Origin: Bacteroides sp.
GTDB lineage: Bacteria > Bacteroidota > Bacteroidia > Bacteroidales > Bacteroidaceae
Direction of reading: 5' to 3'
NCBI GenBank assembly: GCA_019416685.1
Contig: DXWV01000059.1
Coordinates: forward strand, 146,872-210,871
Length of the DNA: 64,000 bases
Shown here: piece by piece, positions 18,843 through 27,494 of the stretch
How the letters are laid out: each line of letters starts with the position of its first letter
How positions within the stretch are numbered: the first letter of the stretch is position 1
The notes under the pieces: generated by a model
Databases searched by the model: none
What the model was told of the DNA's origin: nothing
The model's input: only the letters and a program-made list of their open reading frames with translations
Translations under genes and position numbers: made by a program

Positions 18843-19985
18843 TTATTTTTCAAGGAAGGCGTTTACGCACCACAGTACAGGTGCTTGTCCATGCATATTG
18901 CCCGGTAGGGTTTTCCGGTTCAGGTAGAACTGGCGGTCGTTGGTTTTGTTGGTACCTTCGCATACGCCGTCGATGTCTCCGTTTTTATCAATGTGCCCAA
19001 TCAGAGCAATCCATGCTTTGCGTACCAGTGGGGCATAGGTCGTTTCGTCCAGCCAGCCCTTCTTTACGCCTTTTACCATGGCATATACGAACATGGCCGA
19101 ACCGGAAGTTTCCGTCCAGGTAGTTTTGTCATCTACCAATTGCCCCCATAAGCCATCCTCCTTCTGATAATCGCGCAGGCTGTTCATCATCATCCGATAA
19201 GACTCCAGTATTCTTTCCCGGTTCGGATTTTCTTCCGGAAGTATGCCCAGAAGTTCTGTCATTCCGGCAGCCATCCAGCCATTACCACGTCCCCAGAAGA
19301 AGGGGACATCTTCGGCATGGTAGAATAGACCATTCGGGCGTTGTATCTTGTCGAGGTACTTCACCATTTCGGCAGCAGCACGGTCAATGTATTTCCGGTC
19401 TTTGGTAACGAAATAAGCCTGCGACTGAATGGCCGAGATCATAAACATATCATCAATCCAGTAGCGGGTCTGCCAAGATAATCCCTCATCCAGCAAAGCC
19501 TGATATGCTTCGCGGTGTTTGGTATTGCGTGGCATTTTCCATTGCTCGTCTGCGTACCACATTCCCATGTGATAGTAAATCTCCTTACCGGTTTGTGCAT
19601 ATAGCTGGAGCGGGATGGTACCGAATACAGTATGATCTACATGATCCGGCAGGGGTTGTAGTCTGCGTTCCGGACCAAAGATTGGCAGGAAACGCTCTTC
19701 CAATTGTCGGAGTAGTTTTTTGTTTTTGGTGATATGTGCGTAACGCAGTGCACCAAACCACGCACAGGTTTCCGGGTAGGTGATCTCATTGGGAGGTGCC
19801 GGGTTACCATTAAAGTTGGGGTGTGGAACGGCTACAAACCGCTGGCTCACCAATTCGCCGACTTCTTTGGGTGAGCAACCCTCAGGCCATTGCCTGAACT
19901 CTTTTTGCGCCATCAGTAACGAAGGCAGGCAGGCGATTATCAGGGCGAACATCCCTGCCTTGAAGCATTTTTTACGTGTTTCCAT
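18843..19985 (-). CDS. GH105 unsaturated uronyl hydrolase
   Basis: A 380-aa enzyme expected to hydrate and release 4,5-unsaturated uronic acids left by a polysaccharide lyase. A signal peptide (about 1-26) precedes an (alpha/alpha)6 barrel. YWIDDMFMISAIQ (D178/D179), FFWGRGNGWMAAGM and TWTETSGSAMF are recognisable GH88/GH105 blocks, with the Asp region as the likely acid/base. The length is normal. No polysaccharide lyase of a known family is visible in the window, so either the lyase lies to the left, the unassigned gene at 12771-14696 supplies it, or the substrate arrives pre-cleaved. It lies 14 bases downstream of the GH76-like gene. Confidence 0.88.
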   Translation of the reverse strand: METRKKCFKAGMFALIIACLPSLLMAQKEFRQWPEGCSPKEVGELVSQRFVAVPHPNFNGNPAPPNEITYPETCAWFGALRYAHITKNKKLLRQLEERFLPIFGPERRLQPLPDHVDHTVFGTIPLQLYAQTGKEIYYHMGMWYADEQWKMPRNTKHREAYQALLDEGLSWQTRYWIDDMFMISAIQSQAYFVTKDRKYIDRAAAEMVKYLDKIQRPNGLFYHAEDVPFFWGRGNGWMAAGMTELLGILPEENPNRERILESYRMMMNSLRDYQKEDGLWGQLVDDKTTWTETSGSAMFVYAMVKGVKKGWLDETTYAPLVRKAWIALIGHIDKNGDIDGVCEGTNKTNDRQFYLNRKTLPGNMHGQAPVLWCVNAFLEK

Positions 19986-19999
19986 GTTCTATATTTGTT

Positions 20000-21193
20000 T
20001 TATTTCAGATTTATGTTTCCCAGATTTGCGTACATCTCCACCATTGCTGTCTGATTAAGCAGCCATTGTTGTTTTTCTTTTTTTTCTCCACTCCAGTCAC
20101 TATTGATAAGTCCATTGTCATAGCGGGCACTTTTCCATGCCAGTTCCAGATTGTCGGCAAAGATTTGCAGATATTCCGGGTTGTTATCTTGCAGATAAAG
20201 CTCTATATATCCTCTCATCATGATAGCTACGAACCATGTTCCCCGGTTACGGAAGAACCTGATCTCTGTACTGTCCTGTGTTTTGAATGGTTCTGTGAAG
20301 TATTTTATTCCTGCACGGGCCACGTCTTGCGCTTCTGTTAGGAATTGCCGGTTGCCGGTTAGCTTGTATAGCAGACTGGCTGCTTGCAGCATTTGTCCCG
20401 TATTATATGTATATTTCTCTGTGCCGATACGTCCGTTCATTTTAAGATTGTCGAAGTAAATGTAATCCGAATCCTGTAGGTTTACTTTAGTCCAGGTATA
20501 TAGTTCCAGTCCTTTCTGATAATAGGCACTGTCGCGGGTGGTCTCAAAAAGCTGAAGTGCCAGTACGGATGCAGGTGCATTGGAGCAGGTATTCTTTGAT
20601 TCCTTTTTTTGCTCACACCAATAGATACCTCCGTTTAGTATATCATCATTACCACTTAAGAGGAATTTCCAGATTTCTTCCGATCGTTTCAGATATTTCT
20701 TATTCCCCGTCAGGCGGTAAGTTTCGAGAAAATCAATACCCAGCCAGATGTTGTCATCATAGAAGCGGTCGGAATGTCCGGCCTCACTGATGTATGACTG
20801 AAAACAGACAGGCGTGCGGGTTGTGTCATAATAACATTCTAATCCGGGAATGATTTTTTCCTGTAGAAGTGCCTGATATTTGTTGTCTCTGGTTGCTTTG
20901 AGTAATGCATTTACTCCTGAAAACAATCCGGAGGCAGGCCATAAATAGGCTACTTTATCTTTTGTAACCGTATCTGTAGAAGCCAGGTAAGTCACTTTAT
21001 CATTGGAATTTTTAGGATAATTCTCATTAAATAAATCGCTCCCTTCTGCCTGATAGTATTTGAAGATACTGTCGAGCAACATTTCAGAGCGGGCAATGGA
21101 AGTGTTGTTTTCCTGAGTTATGGGTGTCTTGCATGCCAACACAGAGATTGCCAGAAAAAGTACACTGATTGCTTGGGGTAAGAATGATTTCAT
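20000..21193 (-). CDS. GH76-like lipoprotein (alpha-1,6-mannanase family)
   Basis: A 397-aa lipoprotein: the leader ends in ISVLAC with the lipidated Cys at 21. It carries an (alpha/alpha)6-type fold with the paired aspartates D146-D147 in RFYDDNIWLGIDF, the signature of GH76 endo-alpha-1,6-mannanases. ILNGGIYWCEQ and KYTYNTGQMLQAASLLYKLTG are further family blocks. As a lipoprotein it may sit on the cell surface and make the first cuts. It is the first gene of the leftward hydrolase operon, with about 490 bases of non-coding DNA upstream. The bond specificity within the GH76 fold is inferred, and an unusual substrate is possible because no GH92 mannosidase accompanies it. Confidence 0.82.
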   Translation of the reverse strand: MKSFLPQAISVLFLAISVLACKTPITQENNTSIARSEMLLDSIFKYYQAEGSDLFNENYPKNSNDKVTYLASTDTVTKDKVAYLWPASGLFSGVNALLKATRDNKYQALLQEKIIPGLECYYDTTRTPVCFQSYISEAGHSDRFYDDNIWLGIDFLETYRLTGNKKYLKRSEEIWKFLLSGNDDILNGGIYWCEQKKESKNTCSNAPASVLALQLFETTRDSAYYQKGLELYTWTKVNLQDSDYIYFDNLKMNGRIGTEKYTYNTGQMLQAASLLYKLTGNRQFLTEAQDVARAGIKYFTEPFKTQDSTEIRFFRNRGTWFVAIMMRGYIELYLQDNNPEYLQIFADNLELAWKSARYDNGLINSDWSGEKKEKQQWLLNQTAMVEMYANLGNINLK

Positions 21194-21682
21194 ACGTCTG
21201 CTATTCTATTGAAATTACCAGGAGGGGGATTTTTTTAGAAAAGAAGAGAGTTTATGGCTCCCTCCTTTTTTCCTGAACTAAACCCTACCTTCTTTTTACT
21301 TTAAAAAAAAAACTATATTCGTTCTCTAAAATCACTTCACAAATATAGGCAGTTGTTTCTCAGCAAATATTCACAGTTTTGACAATAGTGTATAGGGAAC
21401 AACTTTAGCAGAAATGGAGACAAAGGAAATATTGGGGTATATGTACGCATTTATGCCATATTTGTATTCATATAGGCACAAATGAGTGTTTTCTGTACAG
21501 AGAAGACGGTAGATGATGGATTATTATTAAAATGCGGACGAACATACCTTTGTACAGACAAATAAATAGATTAGAAAGAATGACTTTCTTCTAAATCTGT
21601 GCTAACTCATAATCATCTGCGTTTCATCAGGCAGCGATATTCAGTGAAATCTCTTTGGTATTCTGAGGTTAGTTTGCTTTGT
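21194..21682. other. Intergenic region upstream of the hydrolase operon
   Basis: 489 bases between the divergently unrelated ends of the GH76-like gene and the antiporter gene. It holds a candidate minus-strand promoter at 21340-21367. A plus-strand TACCTTTG occurs at 21545-21552 with no -33 match and no convincing gene after it. An A-run lies at 21303-21312. No RNA gene or known operator was recognised. Confidence 0.5.
21340..21367 (-). promoter_or_regulatory. Candidate promoter of the hydrolase operon
   Basis: On the minus strand a -7 box TATATTTG (21340-21347) matches TAnnTTTG, and TTTG at 21364-21367 could be the -33 element, though the 16-base spacer is shorter than the usual 19-21. It would give a 5' leader of about 140 bases to the start at 21193. 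No regulator binding site was recognised. Confidence 0.4.
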
Positions 21683-22639
21683 TTAAATATTATAGATAAG
21701 AATTGTAGTATATGCTATGTAGCAAAGTACCAGGATACTTCCTTCTATCCGTGTAATGGTGCGTTTGGCAAAAAAGAGCCCGAATAACCATAGCAATACT
21801 CCTGAACCTGTAAGTACCAGCAAATCGAAATTCGTAATCCCGCTTAGGTTGAGCGGAGTGATGGATGCGCTGCATCCAAGTACAAAGAAAATATTGAATA
21901 GGTTGCTACCGATAACATTTCCGATAGCTATTTCCGGATTCTTTTTTAATGCGGCAACCACCGAAGTAGCCAGTTCGGGTAGTGAAGTACCTCCTGCCAC
22001 CAATGTCAGTCCGATGACTGATTCACTAACCCCCAGATTACGGGCAATATTACCGGCTCCTTCTACAAACCATTGCCCTCCGAAAATAAGTCCCGCAAGT
22101 CCACCTATAATGTAGAGTCCCGAACGCCACATCGGTAACTGGCGTATCTCCTCATCTGCTTCTTCGCCCTTACCGTTGGATGCGATAGCAAAGGTGTATC
22201 CCAGAAAAATAGCAAAGAAACATAGAAGCAGTAACCCGTCGGTAATGCTAAGCACGTTTTGGGTGGCATGGTCCAATAAAACATCATTGGCGCATATCAG
22301 TAATACGATGGAAGAGAGAATACAGAGAGGAATCTCTTTCTTTAATGTGTTTTGAGTGATGACGATAGGAGCAAACAATGCGGTACAGCCTACTATCATC
22401 AGTGTATTGAAAATATTGCTTCCTACTACATTGCCGATAGCGATATCTGCACTTCCTTTTAATGCAGAAGATACACTGACTGTTAATTCCGGGGCTGAAG
22501 TTCCGAATGCAACAATTGTCAGTCCGATGACAATGGATGGGATACGAAACCGTTTGGCAACAGACGCAGCTCCGTCTGTCAAGCCATTAGCGCCTATTAA
22601 AATGAGAAGAAGTCCTCCTATGAGAAGTAGTATATCCAT
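21683..22639 (-). CDS. Calcium/sodium antiporter (CaCA family, YrbG-like)
   Basis: A 318-aa inner membrane exchanger with about ten hydrophobic segments. The two inverted alpha-repeats of the CaCA family are clear: GTSAPELTVSVSSALKG followed by IAIGNVVGSNIFN in the first half and GTSLPELATSVVAALKK followed by IAIGNVIGSNLFN in the second. The Glu in each PEL is an ion ligand. The start is set at 22639 (MDILLLIGGLLLI), which opens directly into the first membrane helix; the frame continues upstream to 22774 but that would add an atypical basic/hydrophobic leader. The gene diverges from the MscS channel gene across about 175 bases that contain promoter boxes for both. Confidence 0.92.
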   Translation of the reverse strand: MDILLLIGGLLLILIGANGLTDGAASVAKRFRIPSIVIGLTIVAFGTSAPELTVSVSSALKGSADIAIGNVVGSNIFNTLMIVGCTALFAPIVITQNTLKKEIPLCILSSIVLLICANDVLLDHATQNVLSITDGLLLLCFFAIFLGYTFAIASNGKGEEADEEIRQLPMWRSGLYIIGGLAGLIFGGQWFVEGAGNIARNLGVSESVIGLTLVAGGTSLPELATSVVAALKKNPEIAIGNVIGSNLFNIFFVLGCSASITPLNLSGITNFDLLVLTGSGVLLWLFGLFFAKRTITRIEGSILVLCYIAYTTILIYNI

Positions 22640-22659
22640 GTGGTTCCTGAATTTTGGTA

Positions 22660-22667
22660 CAAAGATA
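22660..22667 (-). promoter_or_regulatory. -7 box of the antiporter promoter
   Basis: Minus-strand TATCTTTG, an exact TAnnTTTG match 21 bases from the antiporter start codon at 22639. No exact TTTG was seen at the expected -33 spacing. Confidence 0.5.
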
Positions 22668-22762
22668 ACGGAATTAATTAAAACTTGAATTGTGATGGGG
22701 ATTATCAGATGTATCTTTTCAAATAATGACTTCATTTCCACTGAAATATCGAAAACATTCCG

Positions 22763-22770
22763 TAAGTTTG
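22763..22770 (+). promoter_or_regulatory. -7 box of the MscS gene promoter
   Basis: Plus-strand TAAGTTTG matches TAnnTTTG and lies 43 bases before the MscS start at 22814. The -33 element is not a clear match. Confidence 0.45.
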
Positions 22771-22813
22771 GCACGTTTATCTGTCTATAACAAGGTTAAT
22801 AAGTGTTTTTTAT

Positions 22814-24631
22814 ATGAGGAAGAATCGTTTATTTTGTCTTTTCATCTTTTTAGCGTTTACCATCGGGGTGTCTGCTCAACTGGCCGAGAAAGTTCGTGAA
22901 TTTCTTGGTGATGATACGTTGAAAACTCATTCTACCATCGTAAAGAGTGATTCTGATTCGGCAAACATTGCCAACATGAAAAGGGAGCTTGAAGCAGCCA
23001 GATTGAGTGAAGCCAATATGCGTATGGAGATGGAGCAGCTGAAATTGCAGGCGTATGCTGCTGATTCTGTAAAATTAGCTCAGCAAAGATTGCGTATAGA
23101 CTCATTGCGTAAGTTTACTCAAGGTGTTCCTGTGGTTGTAGAAGGGGATACGCTTTTCTATATATATGCCAAACGGGGCGGACATACCCCTCAACAAAGG
23201 GCGGTGATGAACGCCACTGCTATCACAGAATTGGGTAAACGATTCAATCTTCAGCCGGATTCTCTGTATTTGGAGAGTAGCGACATTGTGACTGATCTGA
23301 TGTATGGTGATAAAGTATTGGCTTCATTTACTGATCAGGACGGGTTATGGGAAGGGCGTACCCGTGATCAGCTTGCTGCCGATAAACGACAGATAGTGGT
23401 AGACAAACTGAAGGATATGAAAAAAGAACACAGCTTGTGGCAGCTGGGTAAGAGGATTTTGTTTTTTATCCTGGTATTGGTTGGACAGTATTTACTGTTT
23501 TGGGCTACTACCTGGCTATTTAAGAAACTAAAGATACGTATCCAGCGATTGAAAGATACAAAGCTGAAGCCGATATCGATTCAGGACTATGAATTGCTGG
23601 ATACGCAGAAACAGGTTAATCTGCTTGTATTCCTGGCTAATATGTTGCGCTATGCCTTCATGTTACTTCAGTTGCTTCTCACAGTTCCGCTGTTATTTTC
23701 TATTTTCCCGCAAACCGAGAAGTTGGCCTATCAGATATTCTCATATATCTGGAATCCGGTGAAAAGTATATTTGGTGGAGTGGTGGATTATATTCCGAAC
23801 TTATTCACTATCTTCGTGATATGTCTTGCTGTGAAATACCTGGTAAGGCTTGTTCATTATCTGGCTACAGAAGTACAGTCCGACAGGTTGAAACTGAATG
23901 GTTTTTATCCGGACTGGGCGATGCCTACTTTCCATATTATACGTTTTCTGCTATATGCTTTCATGATTGCGATGATTTACCCATATTTGCCGGGTTCCGA
24001 TTCGGGAGTCTTTCAGGGTATTTCAGTCTTTGTGGGATTGATTGTTTCATTGGGCTCAAGTACGGTGATCGGGAACATTATTGCAGGGTTGGTTATTACT
24101 TACATGCGTCCGTTTAAATTGGGCGATCGTATCAAACTGAATGATACAACCGGGAATGTCATAGAGAAAACGCCGCTTGTGACACGTATTCGTACGCCAA
24201 AGAATGAGCTTGTCACTATCCCCAACTCCTTCATCATGTCTTCCCATACGGTGAATTATAGTGCATCGGCACGAACTTACGGATTGATTATTCATGTAGA
24301 AGTGAGTATCGGATATGATGTGCCCTGGCGTAAAGTTCACTCGCTGCTTTTGAAAGCAGCACAGGCAACGCAGGGAGTTATGGCCGATCCCGAACCGTTT
24401 GTACTTGAAACGGAATTGCAGGATTGGTATCCGGTGTATCAGATTAATGCATATATAAAAGAGGCGGACCAGTTAGCACAAATTTATTCTAATTTGTATC
24501 AAAGTATTCAGGATGTGTTTGCAGAGGCGGATATTGAGATTATGTCTCCGCATTATATGGCAGTACGCGATGGAAATGAGACAACTATTCCCAAAAGCGG
24601 ATTGAAGCCGGAGGAGGCTAAAGAAGGGTAA
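22814..24631 (+). CDS. Mechanosensitive ion channel, MscS family with periplasmic N-domain
   Basis: A 605-aa inner membrane channel that would open under hypo-osmotic stress. A signal peptide (about 1-21) is followed by a coiled-coil segment (about 48-80) and an acidic/polar periplasmic domain up to about 210. Four or five hydrophobic helices follow (about 212-440). The pore helix and beta-domain signature is GSSTVIGNIIAGLVITYMRPFKLGDRIKLND, then the family's beta domain (VIEKTPLVTRIRTPKNELVTIPNSFIMSS) and C-terminal alpha/beta domain. It is about twice the length of E. coli MscS, as is common in larger MscS homologues. It appears monocistronic, followed by a 512-base gap. Confidence 0.92.
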   Translation: MRKNRLFCLFIFLAFTIGVSAQLAEKVREFLGDDTLKTHSTIVKSDSDSANIANMKRELEAARLSEANMRMEMEQLKLQAYAADSVKLAQQRLRIDSLRKFTQGVPVVVEGDTLFYIYAKRGGHTPQQRAVMNATAITELGKRFNLQPDSLYLESSDIVTDLMYGDKVLASFTDQDGLWEGRTRDQLAADKRQIVVDKLKDMKKEHSLWQLGKRILFFILVLVGQYLLFWATTWLFKKLKIRIQRLKDTKLKPISIQDYELLDTQKQVNLLVFLANMLRYAFMLLQLLLTVPLLFSIFPQTEKLAYQIFSYIWNPVKSIFGGVVDYIPNLFTIFVICLAVKYLVRLVHYLATEVQSDRLKLNGFYPDWAMPTFHIIRFLLYAFMIAMIYPYLPGSDSGVFQGISVFVGLIVSLGSSTVIGNIIAGLVITYMRPFKLGDRIKLNDTTGNVIEKTPLVTRIRTPKNELVTIPNSFIMSSHTVNYSASARTYGLIIHVEVSIGYDVPWRKVHSLLLKAAQATQGVMADPEPFVLETELQDWYPVYQINAYIKEADQLAQIYSNLYQSIQDVFAEADIEIMSPHYMAVRDGNETTIPKSGLKPEEAKEG

Positions 24632-24805
24632 AACCGAGGTCATATCGTTTCTCTTTTAGAAAGTTGGCAGTCTCCTGTATGTGTGGGTTTCACTAAGTAA
24701 TGATCGAAGCGATGTAAAGCAATATTATCATTCATGCATATCCCGAAACGATAAAATGCGCTTCTGTAACATATTGATTATCAATGCCTGTTTGGTCTCT
24801 TTTTC

Positions 24806-24893
24806 TCCCCGGAGCCGAGCAGCCTCCTCCTCGGAGCCGAAGCACCTCTTCCCCGGAGCCGAGGAACGTCCTCCCCGGAGCCGAGCGGGGCGT
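24806..24893. repeat. Four-copy, 22-bp GC-rich tandem repeat
   Basis: Four units of exactly 22 bases start at 24806, 24828, 24850 and 24872. Each shares the core CCCGGAGCCGAG (second unit CTCGGAGCCGAA), which contains the short dyad CGG-AG-CCG. The block is strikingly GC-rich against AT-rich flanks. The period was read base by base. Confidence 0.9.
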
Positions 24894-24955
24894 GCAGTTC
24901 CGGAGAAACATCTTATGTAAAATAATATAACTTTGTTTGGAAGAACTTATTATTT

Positions 24956-25097
24956 ATGTGAATCAGTAGTTATTTACGATTGGACGATTTACGATTGGGA
25001 TTACTCTGTCTCTAATAGCGCTGAAACAGGTTTTTAAAAGAGTAACTTCAATCGTAAATTGTAAATCGTCCAATCGTAAATCACTGCTGATTCGCAT
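24956..25097. repeat. 142-bp imperfect inverted repeat (hairpin/MITE-like)
   Basis: The left arm (24956-25007) pairs with the right arm (25039-25097) around a 31-base loop. The arms share ATTTACGATTGGACGATTTA and match apart from a 7-base indel and a few substitutions. The arm itself repeats TTTACGATT. Placed between convergent genes, it may end transcription, or it may be a dispersed palindromic element. Confidence 0.85.
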
Positions 25098-25143
25098 TAT
25101 TTATAAAGAGTCAGTTAATCCTGTATCGGATCTCTTATTTATT

Positions 25144-26325
25144 TTATGCTTTACTGCATTTTATAAATACCTTCTGCTCGTTGGATAGTGTCGTTGCAAA
25201 AAGATAAACTTCTCCTCCATCCGATAATTTGATTCGTTTCCGTATTTCTGCTACTGTAGCCGGGAAATTACGAACGGTGATATTGGCTTTCTTTAGTTCC
25301 CCGATGGTCTCTTTTATTTCTTTCTTATTGAAAGAACATTGCCCGGTTATAAGGAAAGATCTTCCCGGAAAGTTCTCTATCCACAGATCCGAAGTGTAGA
25401 GATGGCTGTTTGGGTGCAGCTTCTTTACTTTATACCGAGAGGCAATACTGCGAAATGCACCCGCTTTAAGGATGGAAGCATTAGGTTCATATAGATACTT
25501 ACCAAGCTCTTTGGTATAAGGACATTCGGAAGTAAGCTCCTCTTCCCGGGTGAAAGTGAAAGTTTGTTTCTCCTTGGGGGTGAGGTTGATGCAATGGATA
25601 GGGATCAACTGGGAGGGTTCGTTTCCTATTATCAGCAATAACTCTTTGCACTCATTGTTTACGGAGATAACATGCACCTCCCTAACGTGCTTCATACTTT
25701 TTAGTGCAAGGGTAAGGTCCAGCATCGGCGATAGCTTGATTATGACCTGTTTGCCTTTGCTCAACAATAACTCTTCCAACTCTGCTACATCAGGTTCACA
25801 ATCTGATATGGCGATTGTCTTCCCTCCATGCTCATTTCGGCGTGCCGGATCAATAAAAATACAATCCACTGGTTCCATCTTTTGTAAATGAGCTACGCCG
25901 TCTTCATTATATACCGTAATATGTTTCAGCCCGAGTAGGGGGAAGTTATGCTTTGCGATTTCACAGAGCTCTTCTTGCCGTTCCACATAGGATACTTTAT
26001 AAAACCTGCTTGCCATAAAAGCACAGTCTATTCCGAAGCCTCCGGTCAGGTCGGTTAATGTCTCTCCGTCTGCCAGCGTTGATTTGTATTGTGCTGTCAT
26101 TTCAGAGGAGCATTGTTCCATCGATAGATGACGGGGATACCATAGCTCCTCAATAAATTGCCACGAAGGTATTTTATTTGCAGCAGCCTGTCTTCCGGCT
26201 ATTTGTACAATAGCGGCGGGCATATCCACGTCCGGATATCTGGGAGCCTGTAATGCCAGTAGCCGGACGTTATCCCGACTATGGGTACGAATAAACTCTA
26301 TAGTAGATTGTGATAATTGTTCCAT
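25144..26325 (-). CDS. Class I SAM-dependent methyltransferase with THUMP-like C-terminal domain
   Basis: A 393-aa cytoplasmic protein. The SAM-binding motif I is LTDLTGGFGIDCAFMA (about 90-105), with the acidic end of strand 2 at YVERQEEL and a DPARR motif following CIFI (about 158-166), where an Asn/Asp-Pro-Pro-type motif sits in RNA methyltransferases. The C-terminal third (about 310-393) resembles the THUMP-like domain found in PG_1098-type proteins of Bacteroidetes. It probably methylates RNA, but the target is unknown. It is the last gene of a leftward operon, 3 bases after the lipoprotein at 26329-26817. Confidence 0.82.
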   Translation of the reverse strand: MEQLSQSTIEFIRTHSRDNVRLLALQAPRYPDVDMPAAIVQIAGRQAAANKIPSWQFIEELWYPRHLSMEQCSSEMTAQYKSTLADGETLTDLTGGFGIDCAFMASRFYKVSYVERQEELCEIAKHNFPLLGLKHITVYNEDGVAHLQKMEPVDCIFIDPARRNEHGGKTIAISDCEPDVAELEELLLSKGKQVIIKLSPMLDLTLALKSMKHVREVHVISVNNECKELLLIIGNEPSQLIPIHCINLTPKEKQTFTFTREEELTSECPYTKELGKYLYEPNASILKAGAFRSIASRYKVKKLHPNSHLYTSDLWIENFPGRSFLITGQCSFNKKEIKETIGELKKANITVRNFPATVAEIRKRIKLSDGGEVYLFATTLSNEQKVFIKCSKA

Positions 26326-26328
26326 AAA

Positions 26329-26817
26329 TTACATGGGATCTTCTTCTTGATCTTTATAATGAACATCGAAGCGGCCGTTAGTGATCCGGCCTCCACTGAA
26401 TGTTCCGCTGATAATATTTCGTTCCGTATCAAAACGGGTGATAGTTACTTTTCCGTCTTTTAATTTCTCTTCTCCAAAGCGTGCGTTAGTAAACTCCGAT
26501 TCTTGTCCTTCTTGAGGAGATACTATGGTAAACCGGATGTATTTGTCTTGTTTCACCATGACAGATACGTTTACTTCTGCCTGTTTTTCATTGTATAAGA
26601 AATTGATTGACGGGTTATCTATGGAAGAGCCGAACCAATAACCGTTATCCCGGTATCTGCCTCCGACATATAACCAGCCGTCTATCAAACAACCAAACGT
26701 TTCTGCACCAATATTGGTGATAGGGGGCATCACTGTAATGTCTACTGTTTCATCTTCTCTGTCACAACTGATACAGCAGAGAACAGAAAGGAGAATGAGG
26801 ATATATTTCTTCATCAT
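26329..26817 (-). CDS. Small lipoprotein of unassigned function
   Basis: A 162-aa lipoprotein: MMKKYILILLSVLCCISC ends in a lipobox with the lipidated Cys at 18, then acidic residues (DREDE). The mature part is strand-rich and ends in FSGGRITNGRFDVHYKDQ; it resembles small calycin-like DUF6252-type lipoproteins, but I am not certain. Either of two adjacent Met codons could start it. It lies 21 bases after the beta-barrel gene and 3 before the methyltransferase. Confidence 0.7.
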   Translation of the reverse strand: MMKKYILILLSVLCCISCDREDETVDITVMPPITNIGAETFGCLIDGWLYVGGRYRDNGYWFGSSIDNPSINFLYNEKQAEVNVSVMVKQDKYIRFTIVSPQEGQESEFTNARFGEEKLKDGKVTITRFDTERNIISGTFSGGRITNGRFDVHYKDQEEDPM

Positions 26818-26838
26818 AATGTATATATATATTTCAGG

Positions 26839-27483
26839 TTAAAAATTAAAAGAGACTCCTGCCGAAAGATTTAGTCGGCTTACCGATAACGGGTCGTTGC
26901 GGAATTTAACGGTAGTCGTCTCATTATGATAACGGGGGTATATCGTGCGAATGCTGGAAGCCACATATTGTATATCAGCTTCTATATTCCATTGCCGGGT
27001 TATTTTCAAAGTGGCATTGACTCCTGCATTAGTGGCAAAGGATGTTCCGGTTACATGTCTACTTTTACCAAATACTTTACTCTGGTTTCTATACATCATT
27101 ATTCCTATACCTGCATCCAAACGAATAAAGAAGCGTTGGGTCCGGAGGCAATAGATCCCTGCCTGGGGAGCCAGATAGTGTGTGTATAGATGATCGCTTC
27201 CTTCTTCGTGACTTCCCTGAGACGAGAATCCTGAATATAGGAATCCTACTCCAACTATATCTGCCGGTCGAAAATAATATTGAGCATCCCAACTAACCCC
27301 TTCCGAAAGGCTACGCTCGTAGTTTTTAGAACTGTTGGTTAATCCGGCAGTTCCTCTCAGCATATTCCCGTATCCGGTATGAAAGGAGAATGTGTGCCGC
27401 TGCTTTGTGGTTTCTTGTGCCGGTAAGGCAATACACCACATTGTTAGAAACAACAACAACAGGTTTCGTTTTCTTTTAAGCAT
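26839..27483 (-). CDS. Outer membrane beta-barrel protein
   Basis: A 214-aa protein with a signal peptide (about 1-22, ending PAQ). The rest consists of alternating amphipathic strands rich in Tyr, Gly and Asn (for example WDAQYYFRPADIVGVGFLYSGF and QWNIEADIQYVASS). It ends in LNLSAGVSFNF, the terminal aromatic residue expected for outer membrane barrel assembly. The size fits an eight-stranded OmpA/OmpX-like barrel. It lies between the dipeptidase and the lipoprotein in the same operon. Confidence 0.82.
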   Translation of the reverse strand: MLKRKRNLLLLFLTMWCIALPAQETTKQRHTFSFHTGYGNMLRGTAGLTNSSKNYERSLSEGVSWDAQYYFRPADIVGVGFLYSGFSSQGSHEEGSDHLYTHYLAPQAGIYCLRTQRFFIRLDAGIGIMMYRNQSKVFGKSRHVTGTSFATNAGVNATLKITRQWNIEADIQYVASSIRTIYPRYHNETTTVKFRNDPLSVSRLNLSAGVSFNF

Positions 27484-27494
27484 AATAGATTGTT

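Larger units (their letters stand above)
24632..25143. other. Repeat-bearing intergenic region
   Basis: 512 bases between the convergent MscS and methyltransferase genes. It contains the GC-rich four-unit tandem repeat at 24806-24893 and the 142-base inverted repeat at 24956-25097. No gene or RNA was recognised in it. Confidence 0.8.

Noticed and set aside
21545..21552. Plus-strand promoter TACCTTTG
   Set aside because: There is no -33 element at proper spacing and no supported plus-strand gene before 22814.
24681..24920. 79-codon plus-strand frame through the GC-rich repeat
   Set aside because: Its C-terminal Arg/Ser/Pro-rich sequence only reflects the 22-bp repeat; no ribosome site or homology pattern.
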